This document shows positions 1 to 14,100 of a stretch of DNA of 64,000 nt, one piece after another. Both the position numbers and the translations under genes were made by a program. Below the pieces are notes generated by a model. The model was not told where the DNA came from, did not search any database, and was given only the letters and a program-made list of their open reading frames with translations. Source of the stretch: Onchidella celtica (lineage: Eukaryota; Mollusca; Gastropoda; Systellommatophora; Onchidiidae). The stretch lies in assembly GCA_963931925.1 (NCBI GenBank), contig OZ007571.1, positions 61,325,519 to 61,389,518 of the forward strand, written 5' to 3'. Position 1 is the first letter of the stretch. Every line of letters begins with the position of its first letter.

Positions 1-2057
1 TGACGCTATCAATATTGCAGTGTTGGAACTGTCTGGTACTCTTCCCACTTGAATCTATTATTAACAAGGCACAGGACAACGACACGAATGCCTGACATGA
101 TAGATCTACATTCAAATTCTGAAATGCCACTTTGGTTATTGCAAGCTGAAAACATCTAGGCACAAATCTGCCAAAAAGGGGGGAAACGGCCGAGCAGTGG
201 CCCCAGTGGTTAGAGCCCTAGGCCCGACTGCGAGAGGACACCAGTCCGGTCCGGGTCCTCTCCACGTCATCTCATTTTCATGCATTTGGCTCTAGCCCTC
301 ACCCTCTCCATCCCTCCCCTGTACGAGCGGTGGACTTTGAGAGTGGTGAACGTTCATGATAAATTCTCGAAGTTCTCAAACATGCTATAGCGGTATTTTT
401 GCATGAACTCATTATCCACTGTTTCAATATAAACATTTCACTTTCCTAATAATATAATAAAAAAAACTTCCTTCGCTTTTTTTTTTTTTATGTCAGCTTT
501 TAAAAAATTCACAATTCACCATCTTAAATGAAAAGCATGTGAGTGCTCCTACCCCCCCCCCCAAACGCCCCCACCCCAGGAAAAAAATTCCCAAATGTGC
601 GCTATCCGCATGTGGCACCCCCCACTCCTCGAAGTGTCCGTACTTTATGTATGGCCTCATAAAACGGCCATGTCTATATTTTATTTTGAGAGACATACTG
701 GCTGGCTGACCACGCCCCTGCTGTATCAGTTGATCATCACATCTTTGATAGGGCCGAGACACTAATTGCTAAACGGGAGGTACACTGAAGCGTTAACTCC
801 CAACGGTTGCCCAGTCCGGCCCTGATAAAAAGTGCTCTGTTGACTTATCAGCTGTTCACTCTACAGCCGCCGTGATTAGATTATAGACCGATGACACAAT
901 ATGAACCCCCCCCCCCACCCCCCACTGTTGTTGTTGTTTTTTTTCTCAAACCTCAGGAATCAAATCAAATGTGACCTACCTAGTCAAAATCGAGATTTCA
1001 ATGGGCGGATGTCACGTATATTCAAAATGGGCGAATTTAGACATTTCATTCCTGAGAATATTTTGTACTCACACACTAGCAGATACTGGAGAATCATGAT
1101 CCAACCCGACCCCAATCTTCCCCCAGCCTAATGTCAAAATCAAAATATCACCTTACAAGAAAGAAGAGCCTCTTTCCCCACCCCCCCCCCTCCAAAAAAA
1201 AAACAACAACAACAACAGTGTAATTAAAAAACACTTCCCTATCTCCACAGTATGTAATTCGCACCCAGTATGTTCCAGTCATCTGATATGTGTCACTGCA
1301 TCATTTGCTAGACATAAAAGATTGACACAAACCAGTCGGGGCTGTTAGAGGTAACTGAGCCCTGAGCCATGATTGCACCAGATGTAATTAACAGTGCAAG
1401 TTAAAATTTGAAAACAATTTTTCTTTTTCTTTTTTTCTTTGTTCAGTTTTTTTTTTTTTTGTTTCCTTACCAGTTTTACTTCCTTTTTCAGTACAGTTAT
1501 GTCGACCTTTGTGGTAAAAACTCATTACCTCAGGCATATGTGTGATAATATATAATATATCATGTTCTGAATATGTAACCAATGTGTATGTTGGTGCACA
1601 ATGAATACAGCTGCCTCACACAGCCACATACAAAGGCAGACGGAGGAGCCACTAAGAGTACAGGATGCCTGTGTTATCACAGGTTGAAAACAGTGCTACA
1701 GAAATTGCAATGCATATAACTGGCTCTATCAGGAAACACCATAAGTGCCAAGACCTAATTTTTACAGTAGTCTGGGAAAAAAAGCTTATTTGCTTTTTAA
1801 AAATATATTCTATTCAGCAAAATACATTTTCAGTTTGACAAATTTCTATTGTACTCCCCATGATAAACAAAAAATAAAGAAACTGAAAATTGCTCCAAAG
1901 AGTTCATAGAATACAATGTATTTGAGCCAAAAAGAGTTTGCATTCATAGTTGCGCAAACACACTTGCGCAGTTTCATAAAAAGGGCCAGCGACCTGTTGA
2001 TTATCGTCTATCACCCAATACACAGAGAGAGCGAAAAACAAACAAAACTGCACCTAC
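1..2057. other. Dehydratase 3' intron (between the last visible exon and exons before base 1)
   Basis: No coding sequence recognised on either strand. It holds a SINE (188-360), long T, C and A homopolymers (about 480-491, 552-562, 903-920, 1181-1203) and an AT-rich remainder. The missing C-terminal dehydratase exon was looked for here and not found. Confidence 0.6.
188..360 (+). mobile_element. tRNA-derived SINE
   Basis: Starts with a tRNA-like head: an A-box-like TGGCCCCAGTGGTTAGAGC and, about 50 bases on, a B-box-like GGTCCGGGTCC (consensus GGTTCGANTCC). A non-tRNA body follows. The head does not fold into a complete functional tRNA. The 3' limit is approximate. Confidence 0.6.
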
Positions 2058-2115
2058 CATCACAGAGAAGACATCTGTCTGAAGCCAGGCTCTTTCATGG
2101 AGAATGTCCTTAATA
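2058..2115 (-). CDS. Dehydratase exon, middle of ACT domain (residues 399-418)
   Basis: A short exon 8.2 kb downstream of the previous one. Acceptor tctactttcag, donor GTGATG|gtaggt. Encodes (S)[28 protein letters not shown] and DVFSV are the expected ACT continuation. Phase 2 in, phase 0 out. The last 30-50 residues should be encoded before base 1. Confidence 0.88.
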
Positions 2116-5100
2116 CTGAAAGTAGAAACAGTACCTAAGAATACCATTTTGAAGTTTGAAGTCAAAATACACCATAAATAATACTTACAATGACTACAGT
2201 AACGCTGACTACTACATTCAACATCAGCATGGATAAATTTTCAGGGTTCGTGCATCTCCTGGCATGGAGACATGGAGACCGTTCTTGTGGAACTTTTCCG
2301 GAGCTAATATATATTAAACTTCCAGGGCTACTTAAATGCGAGAAATAGAGCGACAACTGAAAACTGAAGTTTTTAAATGTCATTTGATGTTTTGGAACTC
2401 GAGGAGAACTCCTGGGCTACTCCAGGGTTGAACCAAAATTTCCCAGGTTTATTGTCAAATTTCAAATTCCAGGGATTTTCCAGAGATCCCTGGAATTCCA
2501 AGGCTGTGCAGGAACCCTGATTTTTCAGCCACGAAACCAATGATACCGGTTATAAAAAGATAGACACTCCCTTCTTCACACCTTCGGAAAAAGCGTGCAC
2601 ACAATCTGCACACTGACTAGGGGAGGGCCCACAGCATACTGCATGAAAAGAATGCTTGATATAAGGTAAACTAATGATGCAGATTTGTTATAGTGCTACT
2701 GTGACTAAAAAATAAAACACCAGCCAGATTTTTCCTACAACAACAGAAGTTATAATTACAAAATAAATGACTCCGATCAAGGCCTACAGCGGCAGCTCAA
2801 CAGTGAACAAAATTCAGTATTTTCCCTAAATAGCTTTGAAAATATGGCACTGTTCATGACTTCTGGGCATTTGCAGCTATTTGGCAGTGTGAAATCTGTG
2901 CCCCCTAAACACGCTAGCTGTCTTATCTTATTGAATCTAATACCTTCGATGAAACCTACCTTCCATTTTCTCTCCTTAAGACTTAACTGGCCACTTCATT
3001 CATGATATCATCAGAAAACAAAAAATCTCACAACAGCCCCGATAAATTAATGCCAAACAACATGAAGAGCTGCTTTATATTTAAAATCCAGCACTTAATA
3101 ACTTCTGAATGACAAAGAATTCCCCTGCATGCATCACAGTCATGAGAAAATAAAAAGAAGATCAAAAAGGATTAAGAAATGTTTATCTTTTCTCCCCCGG
3201 TGCAGAAACTGAATATGAGTCTTAATGCAACCTGGTCCATTCAGTCAAATCTCCAGTACTGTGATTTTAAGTCTCACAATGAATTAGCCGTGTCATTTTG
3301 TCTTGTTTCTTTCTCATGTTATGAAGCTCCTCAAAACCAGGTATCTATAATGAGTGTCAGTTATGCAAAACTGAACATTTTCTGCAAAGACTGCACAAAG
3401 ATCTCTGCCTCTGCTATGTATCTGAGAATCCATGCTATATCTGAGGATCTGAACAATACAATCTGAGAATCCATACTATTTACTGTTGTTATCAGAGGAC
3501 CCATGCCATATGCTCTACTTTTCTGAGGGTCCATATTATAAATAATATACTCTTTTTATCTGCAAATCTATACTATACACTCTTCATATCTGAGAATTTA
3601 TACCCGTCAGTGAGATTCAACACTCCTGTAAACCACATCAACATATTTTGTGGGTTACAGGAGTGTTATTCTTCACCGACGATATACTCTTCAAGTCTGA
3701 GACTCTATACTATATACTCTTCCTGCCTGATAAGCCATACTTCATTCCTTAGAATCCATACTATATACTTTTCATGTCTGAGAATCACTACTGTACTATA
3801 AACTCTTCGTACCTGAGAATCTATATTAGATAGGCCTACTCTTCATGTCTGAGAATCTATTATACCCTTCATATCTGAGAATCAATACCATAATTATGCT
3901 CTTCATTCCTGAGAATCCGTACTGTACTCATATGAGGATCCACGACCTGAGGATCCGTACGACATATCCTATATACCAATATATAATACTTTTTTCATCA
4001 GAGAATCCATTATATACTCCATGTATCTGAGAATCCACACTATGATTCTTCATATCAGGGATTCTTGTGATATCAGAGTTGTATTGAAAGTCCCGTTACA
4101 CAGTTTCTCTGCAGTTTCCAAGCCAACATGTATGTCCTAATTAATGAAACCTTTCATTTCAAATCTTGCCAATTATACTTGTAAATTATTTTGTTTTCTA
4201 TATGGCATCCACAGAAGGCCAGTGCAGCTGCATAAACTTTGCTGATGTAAATTGGCCTCCTCTTTGATGCTGTTTTCACAGAGTAATCAATTCAAATGAA
4301 GTTGTGTGAAACCCTGCCTTTTCCCAAATGTCTTCAATTACTGACATGGTGCACATTAAATTCCCAATCCTTTGTTTCCAGTGTGGCCAAAATTGTCCTT
4401 GATAAAAAGAGAAAATGAATGGAAGACAAAACACCGCTCTGCCTGATTATAGTTTATTCATACTGCAGCGCAGTTGACAGTTTTTTTTTAAGATGAAAAA
4501 CCTAATAAACAAAACAAAACAATCCAACTAAAACCAGTGAAAAAAAAATGAAAAAAAACTATGGAAACATGGTGCTAAGAATAAAATGATGTTAAATGTT
4601 TCAAACTGCCTAAAACTTCAGTTGGAATCAAGAAAATGGGTAAGGTGAATCATTACTTCGACTGAAAATGCCACCCTTTAGGTAAACTGGCTTATCTTGT
4701 CAAAATTAAGACTACCGTTATTCACCACTTGCTGGGATTATGCCAGAAGAAAAAAAATGAGAAAACTGCGACTAGTACAAAACAATGCAGCAAGAATAAT
4801 TCTTAAGAAGAGGAAATAAGCCCATGCATCACCTCTGCTGCACGGCTTGCATTGGCTACCAGTAAATTGGCTACCCATGTCACAACTGTATATACAAAAA
4901 TGCACCACCTTATTTAACTGATCTTTTCCCTCCCTATGTACCAACATGACATTTTAGATCATCAGTAGATACTAAAAAGTTCAAAATTCTAAAGATGTCC
5001 CTGAAGACCACAAAGGAAAAATCTTTATTTCTAAGGCCTCAGATTTGGAATCCTCTGCCACAGTCTTTAAGAGAGATTGAAAATTTCATGTCCTTTAACC

Positions 5101-8100
5101 CCTTCGGTGTCACGACCCTGGGACATAGTGGCAAATTCTTACTCGAAAATCGTTCCTGAAACTCATGAAAAAGTAATTATAACAATACTAGCTGAGGTCC
5201 CCAGCCCTGCCCGGGATAAATCGGTTTGAATATTAGTTTCAGTTCTGAGTGGTTATTATGGACCTGCTTCATCTTGTCTGTTCCTATTTGTTTATTTTAT
5301 TTTTGTTTGTTTGTTTTTAAATAAGTCTTACTGCTCTGCCTTTGTGAGTTGACACTCTGCGCATCCCGTACGATAGGATGATTTGCGCATGTGTTAGTGT
5401 GTTTGATAGTGAACACATCGCAGGAAGTGATAACGAAACCTTAAAATGGTGAACCATGACTCAAAACAGATCTAAATGATGGGGAAACAATGAAAAATGA
5501 AGCGTAGAAGCCTGAACATTTCAGAATTTCTAATATAGCCCATGTTAATTTCGCATTGATAATATGCTGTTGTGCAAAGTTTGAAGCCTGAGAGTGATGC
5601 GGTTCCTGAGCCTTAGGTGACCAAAGTTTCGAGTTACCAAAATATAGATAACGCCCTTATTCATGTTCCCATAATACTTTATCATGGATCCAACCTACCA
5701 CCGATCGACCACTATAGCAGTCTTGGTGCACAGAGTTAGGAAAATGCTGGCAACTTCTATAGAATTCTGTGACAATAAAAGGATTAAGCATCATCTGGAC
5801 AGCCATCTTTTTATACTCCGATGAATATTTGTCAAAGTTCTTGTTTTTCTTTTTTCTTTTTTGAATAAATTTCTTTGTGTATGAGTGTGCGTTTGTGTGT
5901 GAATGATTCAGTATAAAAGAAATGTTGTAAAGTGCTTAGTGTCTGTTCATTAACAGGACGGAGCGTTTTTATACATATCATTCTAGTATTATTATTATTA
6001 AATAATTAATTCCTACCACTGGACTTACGCTTTCATATAAATATGATCCCTTCATTTTATTATATATAGAAATGGCAGCAGGAATAATTCATTACGGCGC
6101 AATTTCGGCTCTTTTTTAGCTCTGTACTATAGCCTAAATAACAGTTTTAAAAATTATAAAATTAATTTTCTCAAGTGTCGCTAATATAACCCAATCCCTT
6201 TTGTATCGATCTATTGTGTGTTTTCCAGTTTTATGCAATTTTTTTGAAAAGTTGTAAAAATGTAAACTACAATTATCTCTTTTTGTGCTTCCTTTGATAA
6301 GCCCACTGCATTCAACTGATGCATAGCACCCTGCCGCGCACAAGATCTGAAGCAAGACCTTAGATTATTATGTGAAACTGCCTAGATCAGAGAAGGGTGG
6401 GGACACATATTTGTCCCGGCTAATGCCAGGTGCCTCATCTAGTTTTGCAAATATGTGTAAAGGCCATCAACATCTTACAAAGACTTTTGATTTAAAGACC
6501 AGAACTACCATGCAGTATCAAAAAATTCCTCTTCTCACCTTACTCCATTGGTTGACTTCCTGCGAAAAATTGTGTAACCTACTAAGGACATGTTTAACAA
6601 CATGTCATCTCATAAGGGCAAAGTTTTAAACTTTTCAAATTGTAATGCTCTATTGATTTTAGCTTAAAACATTCAAGTCCAGTGTCCCTAGACCCCTACA
6701 TAAAATACTGAGGAAACAACATGTCATTTCATAAGGGCAAAGTTTTAAATTTTTCAAATTCTCATTGTCCACATATTTTAGTCTAGAACAACCAAGCTGT
6801 CCAGTGACCCTAGAATCTAAAAGTTTTCAAAGGATGACTTTAATAACACATCATCAAAGACATCTTGATGTATGTATGCGGGCCAGTAAATCTGTCATGC
6901 ACTTCTTCAATTCAACCATTACTTTAGTATTAAATATCTTTTCTGGCACCATTTTTCTTCTGTCATTAACAATTCAGAGGTGCAGTTCTCCACAAAAGCA
7001 GTGGAGAGATCTCAAAGGGAAACTATAGACACTGACATTCAAAGAGTTTCTTCCCATTGTTTTGTTTTAATTTGCACAATCATGAGTTATAAGTTTGAAA
7101 CTGCCTTTCTATATTTCATCCCTATTACTTAAATTCCAAAGTAAAAATATGGCAAAAAGAAATGATTGTACATCACAAAGCCTCATGTAAGAAAGTATAC
7201 GGAAATTATACAATAAAAGACAAAAGAAAGGGAAAGACAAAACAAGCTTTCTGTTAAAAAGATCTTCAAGCAAAAAATGTTGGGAAAGAAAATTAGATAC
7301 AGCAAGAACTTATAAAATTCACATAAATGCAGTCACTTGCTTCATGTGAGTTCAAGACTAGGTCTGTCCATTTGGATGTGACAAAATACGATCTTTTCTT
7401 TTCACCACATTCTGACTTTGCTTCCAGCCTTGTTATGATCCGACAAATTTTCTGTGCTTTTTTCATGTTACTTTATTCCAGTTCACTTTTCTTTTAAACT
7501 CATTTATTTGGTTTTGCACTCTGGAGGTTCTCTTCTGTTTCATTTCTTTAATATTGCTGTCAATTCTTGGTTCATTTATTTGAGTAATTCATTGGAAAAA
7601 AAGAAACAAAAAATTGGGAGCAAAAATCTGACCGCCTTTCATGGAAATTTGCAAATTTTACTGACAAAGTTTTTGTGCTTTTTTTTTTTCATGAATCGAC
7701 TGAGAAGTACCTCTGCAAATGCACTTTCTCTCAAATTTATAGAACATATTTCAAAAACAGCATCTACCGTTGGCACATTCACTGCTGAAGTGTTCATGTT
7801 GTCAGATGCTGTTAATATCTTACTTAGTCAAGTAGCAAGCATGAGCTTTTTAAAGTCAAGGATCTCACTAGAAAAATGGGTCTAACATGCACAGTTTAAT
7901 TCAAAGCATAAAACAACATTTGCCATCCAATTTTGCTTCACGGCCTCTCTTACAAAATAAAATATGACCTTTTAAAACCAACAACATTAGAAGCTTGATT
8001 TCAGTTTGGATTTCATGGTGCACCAATCCCAAAACAACTGTTCTGTGTCCTACACAACTCACCGCTGAGACGGCTTATCATTTAAATATAGAAAATGCAA

Positions 8101-11100
8101 ATAAATATACAAAATAAATAAGTGGTTAGAAATTACGACAAAAGCTTTGCGTATCGCCCATAGATAGAATTGGATTATTTTAGGAGCTGACAGATCGTGA
8201 CGTTTGTCAGGATTTAAGTAATATAATTGTCGTGCTGGGTCACGACTTGCAAAGACTTGATTTTTTCACGGTCTCGTTGATTATAACCAGCGTAAATTGT
8301 CCTTGAACTGTTCTCGTGAACAGTTTGTTTTTGAAACACTTTTTTCTTAGAGATGGAAAGAAAGTGGGGCGAGATAGAATAAATGGATAAGTTAGGAGTG
8401 ACAGTGCAATTCTCGACCCCGTGATTTTGATGAACACTTACAAGGGAAGAGAAGGGGTGAATAAGGATAGATAGTTTAAGACGCTTAGTCGCGTTCAGAA
8501 ATTCGTACATAAAATGTAGAAAGCACGAGGGTTTAAAGATTTCAGTAATTGTTTTGACATTTTAAATTGACCTTGTCTGTTTTAGTACAAGGCCGTGACC
8601 AACTCCCACGTAGAATATATTAATACTGCGAGATGAGCTCGCATGGACGCACCAATCAAATCTAGGGATTTGGCCGGTAATTTGCAGGTGGCTGCACAGT
8701 ATAAAAGTGTAGCCATACCTATGTCCATTACTCCATACAGAAAATTCCAATCTGTGCAGGCGTCGGCACGATTCTGCCTGAAGAATCATAAGACTGTTGA
8801 TTCATGTCTAGTCCATTATAGGCATTGAGATGAAGCCATATGCTTGAATGAGATATGCCCACTGCTATTGTCTGCTGTTCCCTGGTTTTCCTTACCAGGG
8901 ACCAAGTGTAAGTGTTTGTCCTTTGATGATTCAACAATGAACGAGGAGCGGAACATAATTTATCCAGTGGGACAGGATTGCCACATATGCTAGGAGTGCT
9001 ACCCAAGAATGCAAGACAAAGAATTATATTAACTTGCAACTAGTATGAATGTTTGGCATACACACCTGTGAATTGGGATTGATTTGTCTGGATGAGGCTG
9101 GGGATTGCCAGCCCATCCTAGAGTAGATCTAATAGACTTAACTACGTCAGTTTATATTGACGAGCTTGATCCATTATAAGCGGTAGGCACAAATAGCTGA
9201 GAGGACATCGTCGCCAGAGACATTAGTATATTGCTTGATAGATAGTAGGCAGACTATATCTGAGAGATATATAACTAGGGCTTAAATTGTTAGTGAGTCA
9301 GAATGATTTTAATCTTATAGGAATCTAGAGGAGACTTCCAGTGACATATTATTGAATTTTCATTTGATGCTGCTGATGTTGTCTTTTAGTATGTAAGAGA
9401 TCTATACAAAATTGTTAGGAAATTTAAGGTAATTAAATTTGTGGCCCTGCAGGTCCGTTTATGAAACTTATTCAGATTGTTCTTAGTGTGTGGCATGGTA
9501 CGAAAGAGTAAATAATAAATACCTCTCGATTTAAAATGCAGTCATAATACCCACTCTGTAACACTGGAGGGCACTATCACCCAGTACCAGCCCGTAACAA
9601 CGTTCTGACAGAATGACAGAGAAAAGAATGTTGATCTCTGTCACCAAGTCAGGGAAACAATGATTTAGCAAGATCAATTTTGTAACTCAAATCCAATATT
9701 TTCTGCAAAAATTTCATACTCTGAACTGAAGAGCCATCCATACAGTATGTAGGCTACGCTTGAGTCAAATTTGACCCCTCCCCATAGACATACTTTTTTC
9801 ATACACTTGACTTCAAACTGCCCCTCATCTCTTGCATGCACAAGCATACTGTCTTCAAAACGATACGTGTCCATGATACGGCCTGAGTTTTCTAAAGCTT
9901 GTTAAGTATCATTTTGCATGGTCAATTTGACTGTTTCATTAGAAATGCAATTTTTGTATAATCCATTCTACAGCTTACCTTTGTTGAAAAAAATAAATAA
10001 ATTGAAACCAAAGTTTTTATTTCAGTATCAGAACTTGAGATGGGTATATTATACATTCTCCCAAAAAAAACCCTCCCCAAGGTACCCTTTAAATATGCTG
10101 AGGTGAACACCCACCCCAACCCACTCCCCATTACCAGAATTTGAGATGGGTACTCTCCAAAAAAAAAAGCAACCCTTTTCAACAATGTACCCTTTTCATA
10201 TGTTGAGGTGTATGTACTTTGTAGATGGCCCCTAAATGAAATGCTCTGACTCGCTCTGAAGCCACCAGCTTCTTCAACTCACCTGACTCCCAAGTCGGCA
10301 ATCCTTTTTGTTAGCTCTGCTATACCGCCAGGTCTGTCTGACACCGTTACTCCAAATCTGACCAGCCTGCCTTCAGCGGCCAGACCACGTTCTATAACAC
10401 GACCCAGGGCAGTGGTATCAATGTTACCTCCACAAAGTGCAATGACCACTCTGTTATGGTGAGAAATAAATGAAGGTAAAAGGTAAAATTTTACAAATTT
10501 CCCCACCCTGGATGGACGAACACATAAAATTATGGGTACCAGTACATATTTATATTATGCTCATTCTGGACAATTTTTTAAGCTACATCATATCTTTTCC
10601 ATGCCACATTTTATGGTCTAACATTTGGAAGTTTTTCATGCCCATATTTTGTAAAAAAGACCCTCGTTTTCCAATGTCGTATTGCGACAGTTTGCAGCAT
10701 TTCCCGTCACAGCACAAAATGTCAAGGGTACTAATAAAAAAAACTTTTAAAAACCAATGCATATGAAGATGCCAAGGAAAGGTTATTTTTCTATGCCTGA
10801 TGAATACAACTTGTCATAATAAATGTAAGCTGCATGCAGAACAATCATTAATAAAAACAGTTAGATGAAGACAATTGCAGTTCAAGGGACACCTGAATCG
10901 ACACAAAGGTCTTGAAACACCTTGTTCTAACTGGAAAAATAAAGGGCAAAACAAGCAGAGGTAGACAAAGAATAACATATTTAGAGAGTTTGAACAGATG
11001 GGCGACAGGGAAAAACCAGGACAATATGGGCTTTTTGAGAGCATCCAAGTGAAGGAATGAGTGGCGAACCATGATCGTCGATATCTGTTCCAGATCCGGC

Positions 11101-14100
11101 ACTTGAAGAGAGGCAGAGAAGCTGCAGAGAAAGCCAAAATCATCAAATTCTGCAAGCCCAAAGAAGTTCTTGAGTTCCCCAGCTAGTTGAAATATAAAAA
11201 AATAATTTAAAAATTCATTGGACAGCTTACGATTTTCCCTTCAGTTCTGGCACCAGTCCCTGTATTATTGCTGCCAGACCAGCGGCACCTGCACCTTCCA
11301 CCACTGCCTTTTCCTGCTCTATCAGTCGTAGGATGGCCAAAGCAATGTTCGACTCTCTGGTAGAGAAAATTCACAAAGCATGAAAGTGCGTACAGCTTCA
11401 TAATTTGACTCACAAAAAAAAAAAGGGAAATGGCAGAGAATGAGAAAAGCAAGGAAGTGTTCTAGATTATACCAACTTGAAAAGAAAGAAAGAAAGAAAT
11501 AGAAAGAAAACAAGGACCTACTAAAGAATGACAGAAGAACAGAGTGTTTTAGAAACCAACATAAACGAAAGAAAGAAAGAAAGAAAGAACGAGAGAAAGA
11601 AAGAAAGAAAGGAAAAAAGGACAGAAAGAAAAAAAAGAAAGACAACATCAGAGAATGAAAGGAGAAAAACAAATTGACTTGAATACCTACTTTACTGTTA
11701 TCATTCTGTCGATCAAATTTTTGGCTGTGGCTAAAGCGTTCACTCCTACTACAGGAACTGCAAGACCTAGGTAAACACAAGGAGATAGATATATAATGCA
11801 TGCATTAATTTCATGGTTTATCTGTGTGTCCAACTCTGGATTCTGTCACCTTCCCTCTCCCCAGCCTCCAATCCCCCCCCCCCAACCATCCCCCTCCCTT
11901 ACCTTATCCTCCTGTGGCCATATGCATGAACTGTGCTTAACTGGTTACACAGTGGTGTAGGCCTTATGTGTCAGTGCAAAATGCTGCCAGGTATGCATGA
12001 ACTTTGCGTAGGCCTACACTCATGTGTAAAAGAGTTCGTAACTTTACACTTTCTCCAAGGACAACTAAATGAGCGACGCAATGCGCAACTAGCTTGAGAC
12101 AGTGACATTTGCTAGGAAAAAAGAAAGAAAGTAACTAATATTTTACTTCAACCAGGCAACTTCGCGGGCCAAGGAAAAAATTGGATTTCTACACACCCTC
12201 AATCTCTTAGTTTTGATTTGATCAGCGTTGTTTTCTCATAGCAGGAATTGGCCGATACAAATTCTACGCATACGCAATGTCAGTGTTTGTTGCAGCAGTA
12301 AGCAGCAACTGATGCGGAGGGGGAGGTAAGTGTAACTTTAGTTCATGCATACTGACTCAATTCGAGCTTACACCAAGGTGCCATACGCACTACTAAGCCT
12401 GCACCATGGTGCAAAATGGGCGGATTTACACCTAATTTGCATATGGCCACTGATCTCCTGCACCTGTGATGAAATTCGTATGCTGTGCAAACTTGATCTA
12501 CATTTTAACCACGAGGAAGTTTGGAGAGTTCACAAGAGAAACACCTACCTAGGTAGTTAACTTTCTCACATTGCATTGCACGTGCATTTCGCCTTCCCTC
12601 TGAACGCTCTTGTTTCATAGTTTTTATTCTTTCAGAGAGAAAAATGCAACGGACATGTTTCACATTTCCATATGTTACTATTCTTTCACACTACCATGAA
12701 AAGGTGAAAAAAAAAAAAACGATATCGCCCTGACAATATTGTGAAGTACCTTAATTCATACTGGCATATAGTAACTCCTTGGATGTATTTACATTTATGT
12801 ATTTCCATATATTTGTATACATAGCACAAGACCCACTCAAAAACTTCTACTCACTAACTCACATTCTCTGAGCTGACATTTCCATTATGAGTCCCAGGGG
12901 ATCTGCCCTCATTAATTCTTAGTGGGTTACTTTCTTCTTATATTGATCAACAAAAAATGCCATGTGCCTGGCATAAATAGCTGAAAAAGTCATAAACTTG
13001 AAAGAAAAAAATTCAATGAAAATGTAATTAATTTTTTGTGACGAACTAATGCACATGTACTAGTCCAGGAAAATGGAAATTGAGGTAAACAAAAATTTTA
13101 ATAAAATCAAGTAAACACAAATGTGGCATTTGGCACTGATTAAGCTTTTACTTATAACAACAGATTTTTTAAAAAGTCAATGTTTGAGATTTTGACCTCT
13201 CTTACACAGCCATCACACAATCAGCTATGGAAAACACTGATCAACTATTCTATATCGTTGCATCTTCATGGATATTGCAACAATGATGTCTTTTCCTTGT
13301 TGCACAAGGCAGGAACGTAAAAATATCATTATTGCTATAATATTTGAAAAATACACATACAGAAAATCTGCAGAGTTGCAGCAGTGCTCAGAACAATGAT
13401 AAAATGTGGTTTAAAAAAAAAAGTAATTCTTTTGGAATTTATTGTATAAATTTTTTAACTGTTCGTCCTCAACAGAGGGCTAGCCGGCTAGGCTTTTTTT
13501 TTGTTTTGGCCACATCTTAACAATGCTGCTCTAGCATTTTTCTACTACAGAACTATGATTAGATTCTGAGTTTGTTGGACATCAACCTTAACATTTCTAT
13601 TCAGTTCAAATACCATCTGCTCTTCATCTTGGCATTGCATTTGAAGCTCATATTTTGTGTAATGATTCTACAGTTTTGTTGTGCCTAAAAATGCTGCATA
13701 AAATGCAAATCTTGCTTCTCTCTGAAGAAATGTCATGTTGGAAAAAGAAAAAAAGAAAAAAAAAGAATCAGGCGACTTGAAATTCTTAAGCATTATCAGT
13801 CTGTTAACAGTGTACAATGAAAAACATCAGTGGGATGAAGATATGATAAGAAAAGAATCACTTTAATATCACATGAAGGAAATTTTCTTCCACTGGGCAT
13901 TTAAGAACACATACATGGTATATATACATCTTAGGCATCACTGCACAAAGATGTATCATAACTCAATAAACTCAATAACGGGTATACATGAAGTGACACG
14001 GAAAGGAACCTTTGTGAAATATGGCACACATCCAGCTAAAATGTACGTCTTGTTGAGGCAAACTACTGAGGGCAAAGCGATGTTCTGTACCTTCCTCTGT

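Larger units (their letters stand above)
5788..10282. other. Dehydratase intron remainder
   Basis: AT-rich intron. Apart from the duplications at 6593-6800 and 10025-10212 and the weak open frame at 8728-9039, nothing supportable is seen. Longer open frames here, such as 7454-7885, are T-rich and lack family features. Confidence 0.5.

Noticed and set aside
188..270. tRNA gene
   Set aside because: A- and B-box-like words are present, but no complete acceptor and anticodon stems; better explained as a SINE head.
3410..4065. Repeats spaced about 35 bases, superficially like a CRISPR array
   Set aside because: Units are diverged, abut each other and have no unique spacers; this is a eukaryotic minisatellite.
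7454..7885. 143-residue open frame on the plus strand
   Set aside because: T-rich, Phe/Leu-heavy, no motif and inside an intron; probably chance.
11322..11801. 159-residue Ser/Phe-rich minus-strand frame
   Set aside because: It overlaps a true dehydratase exon at one end; the rest is the (GAAA)n microsatellite read as Phe/Ser/Leu.
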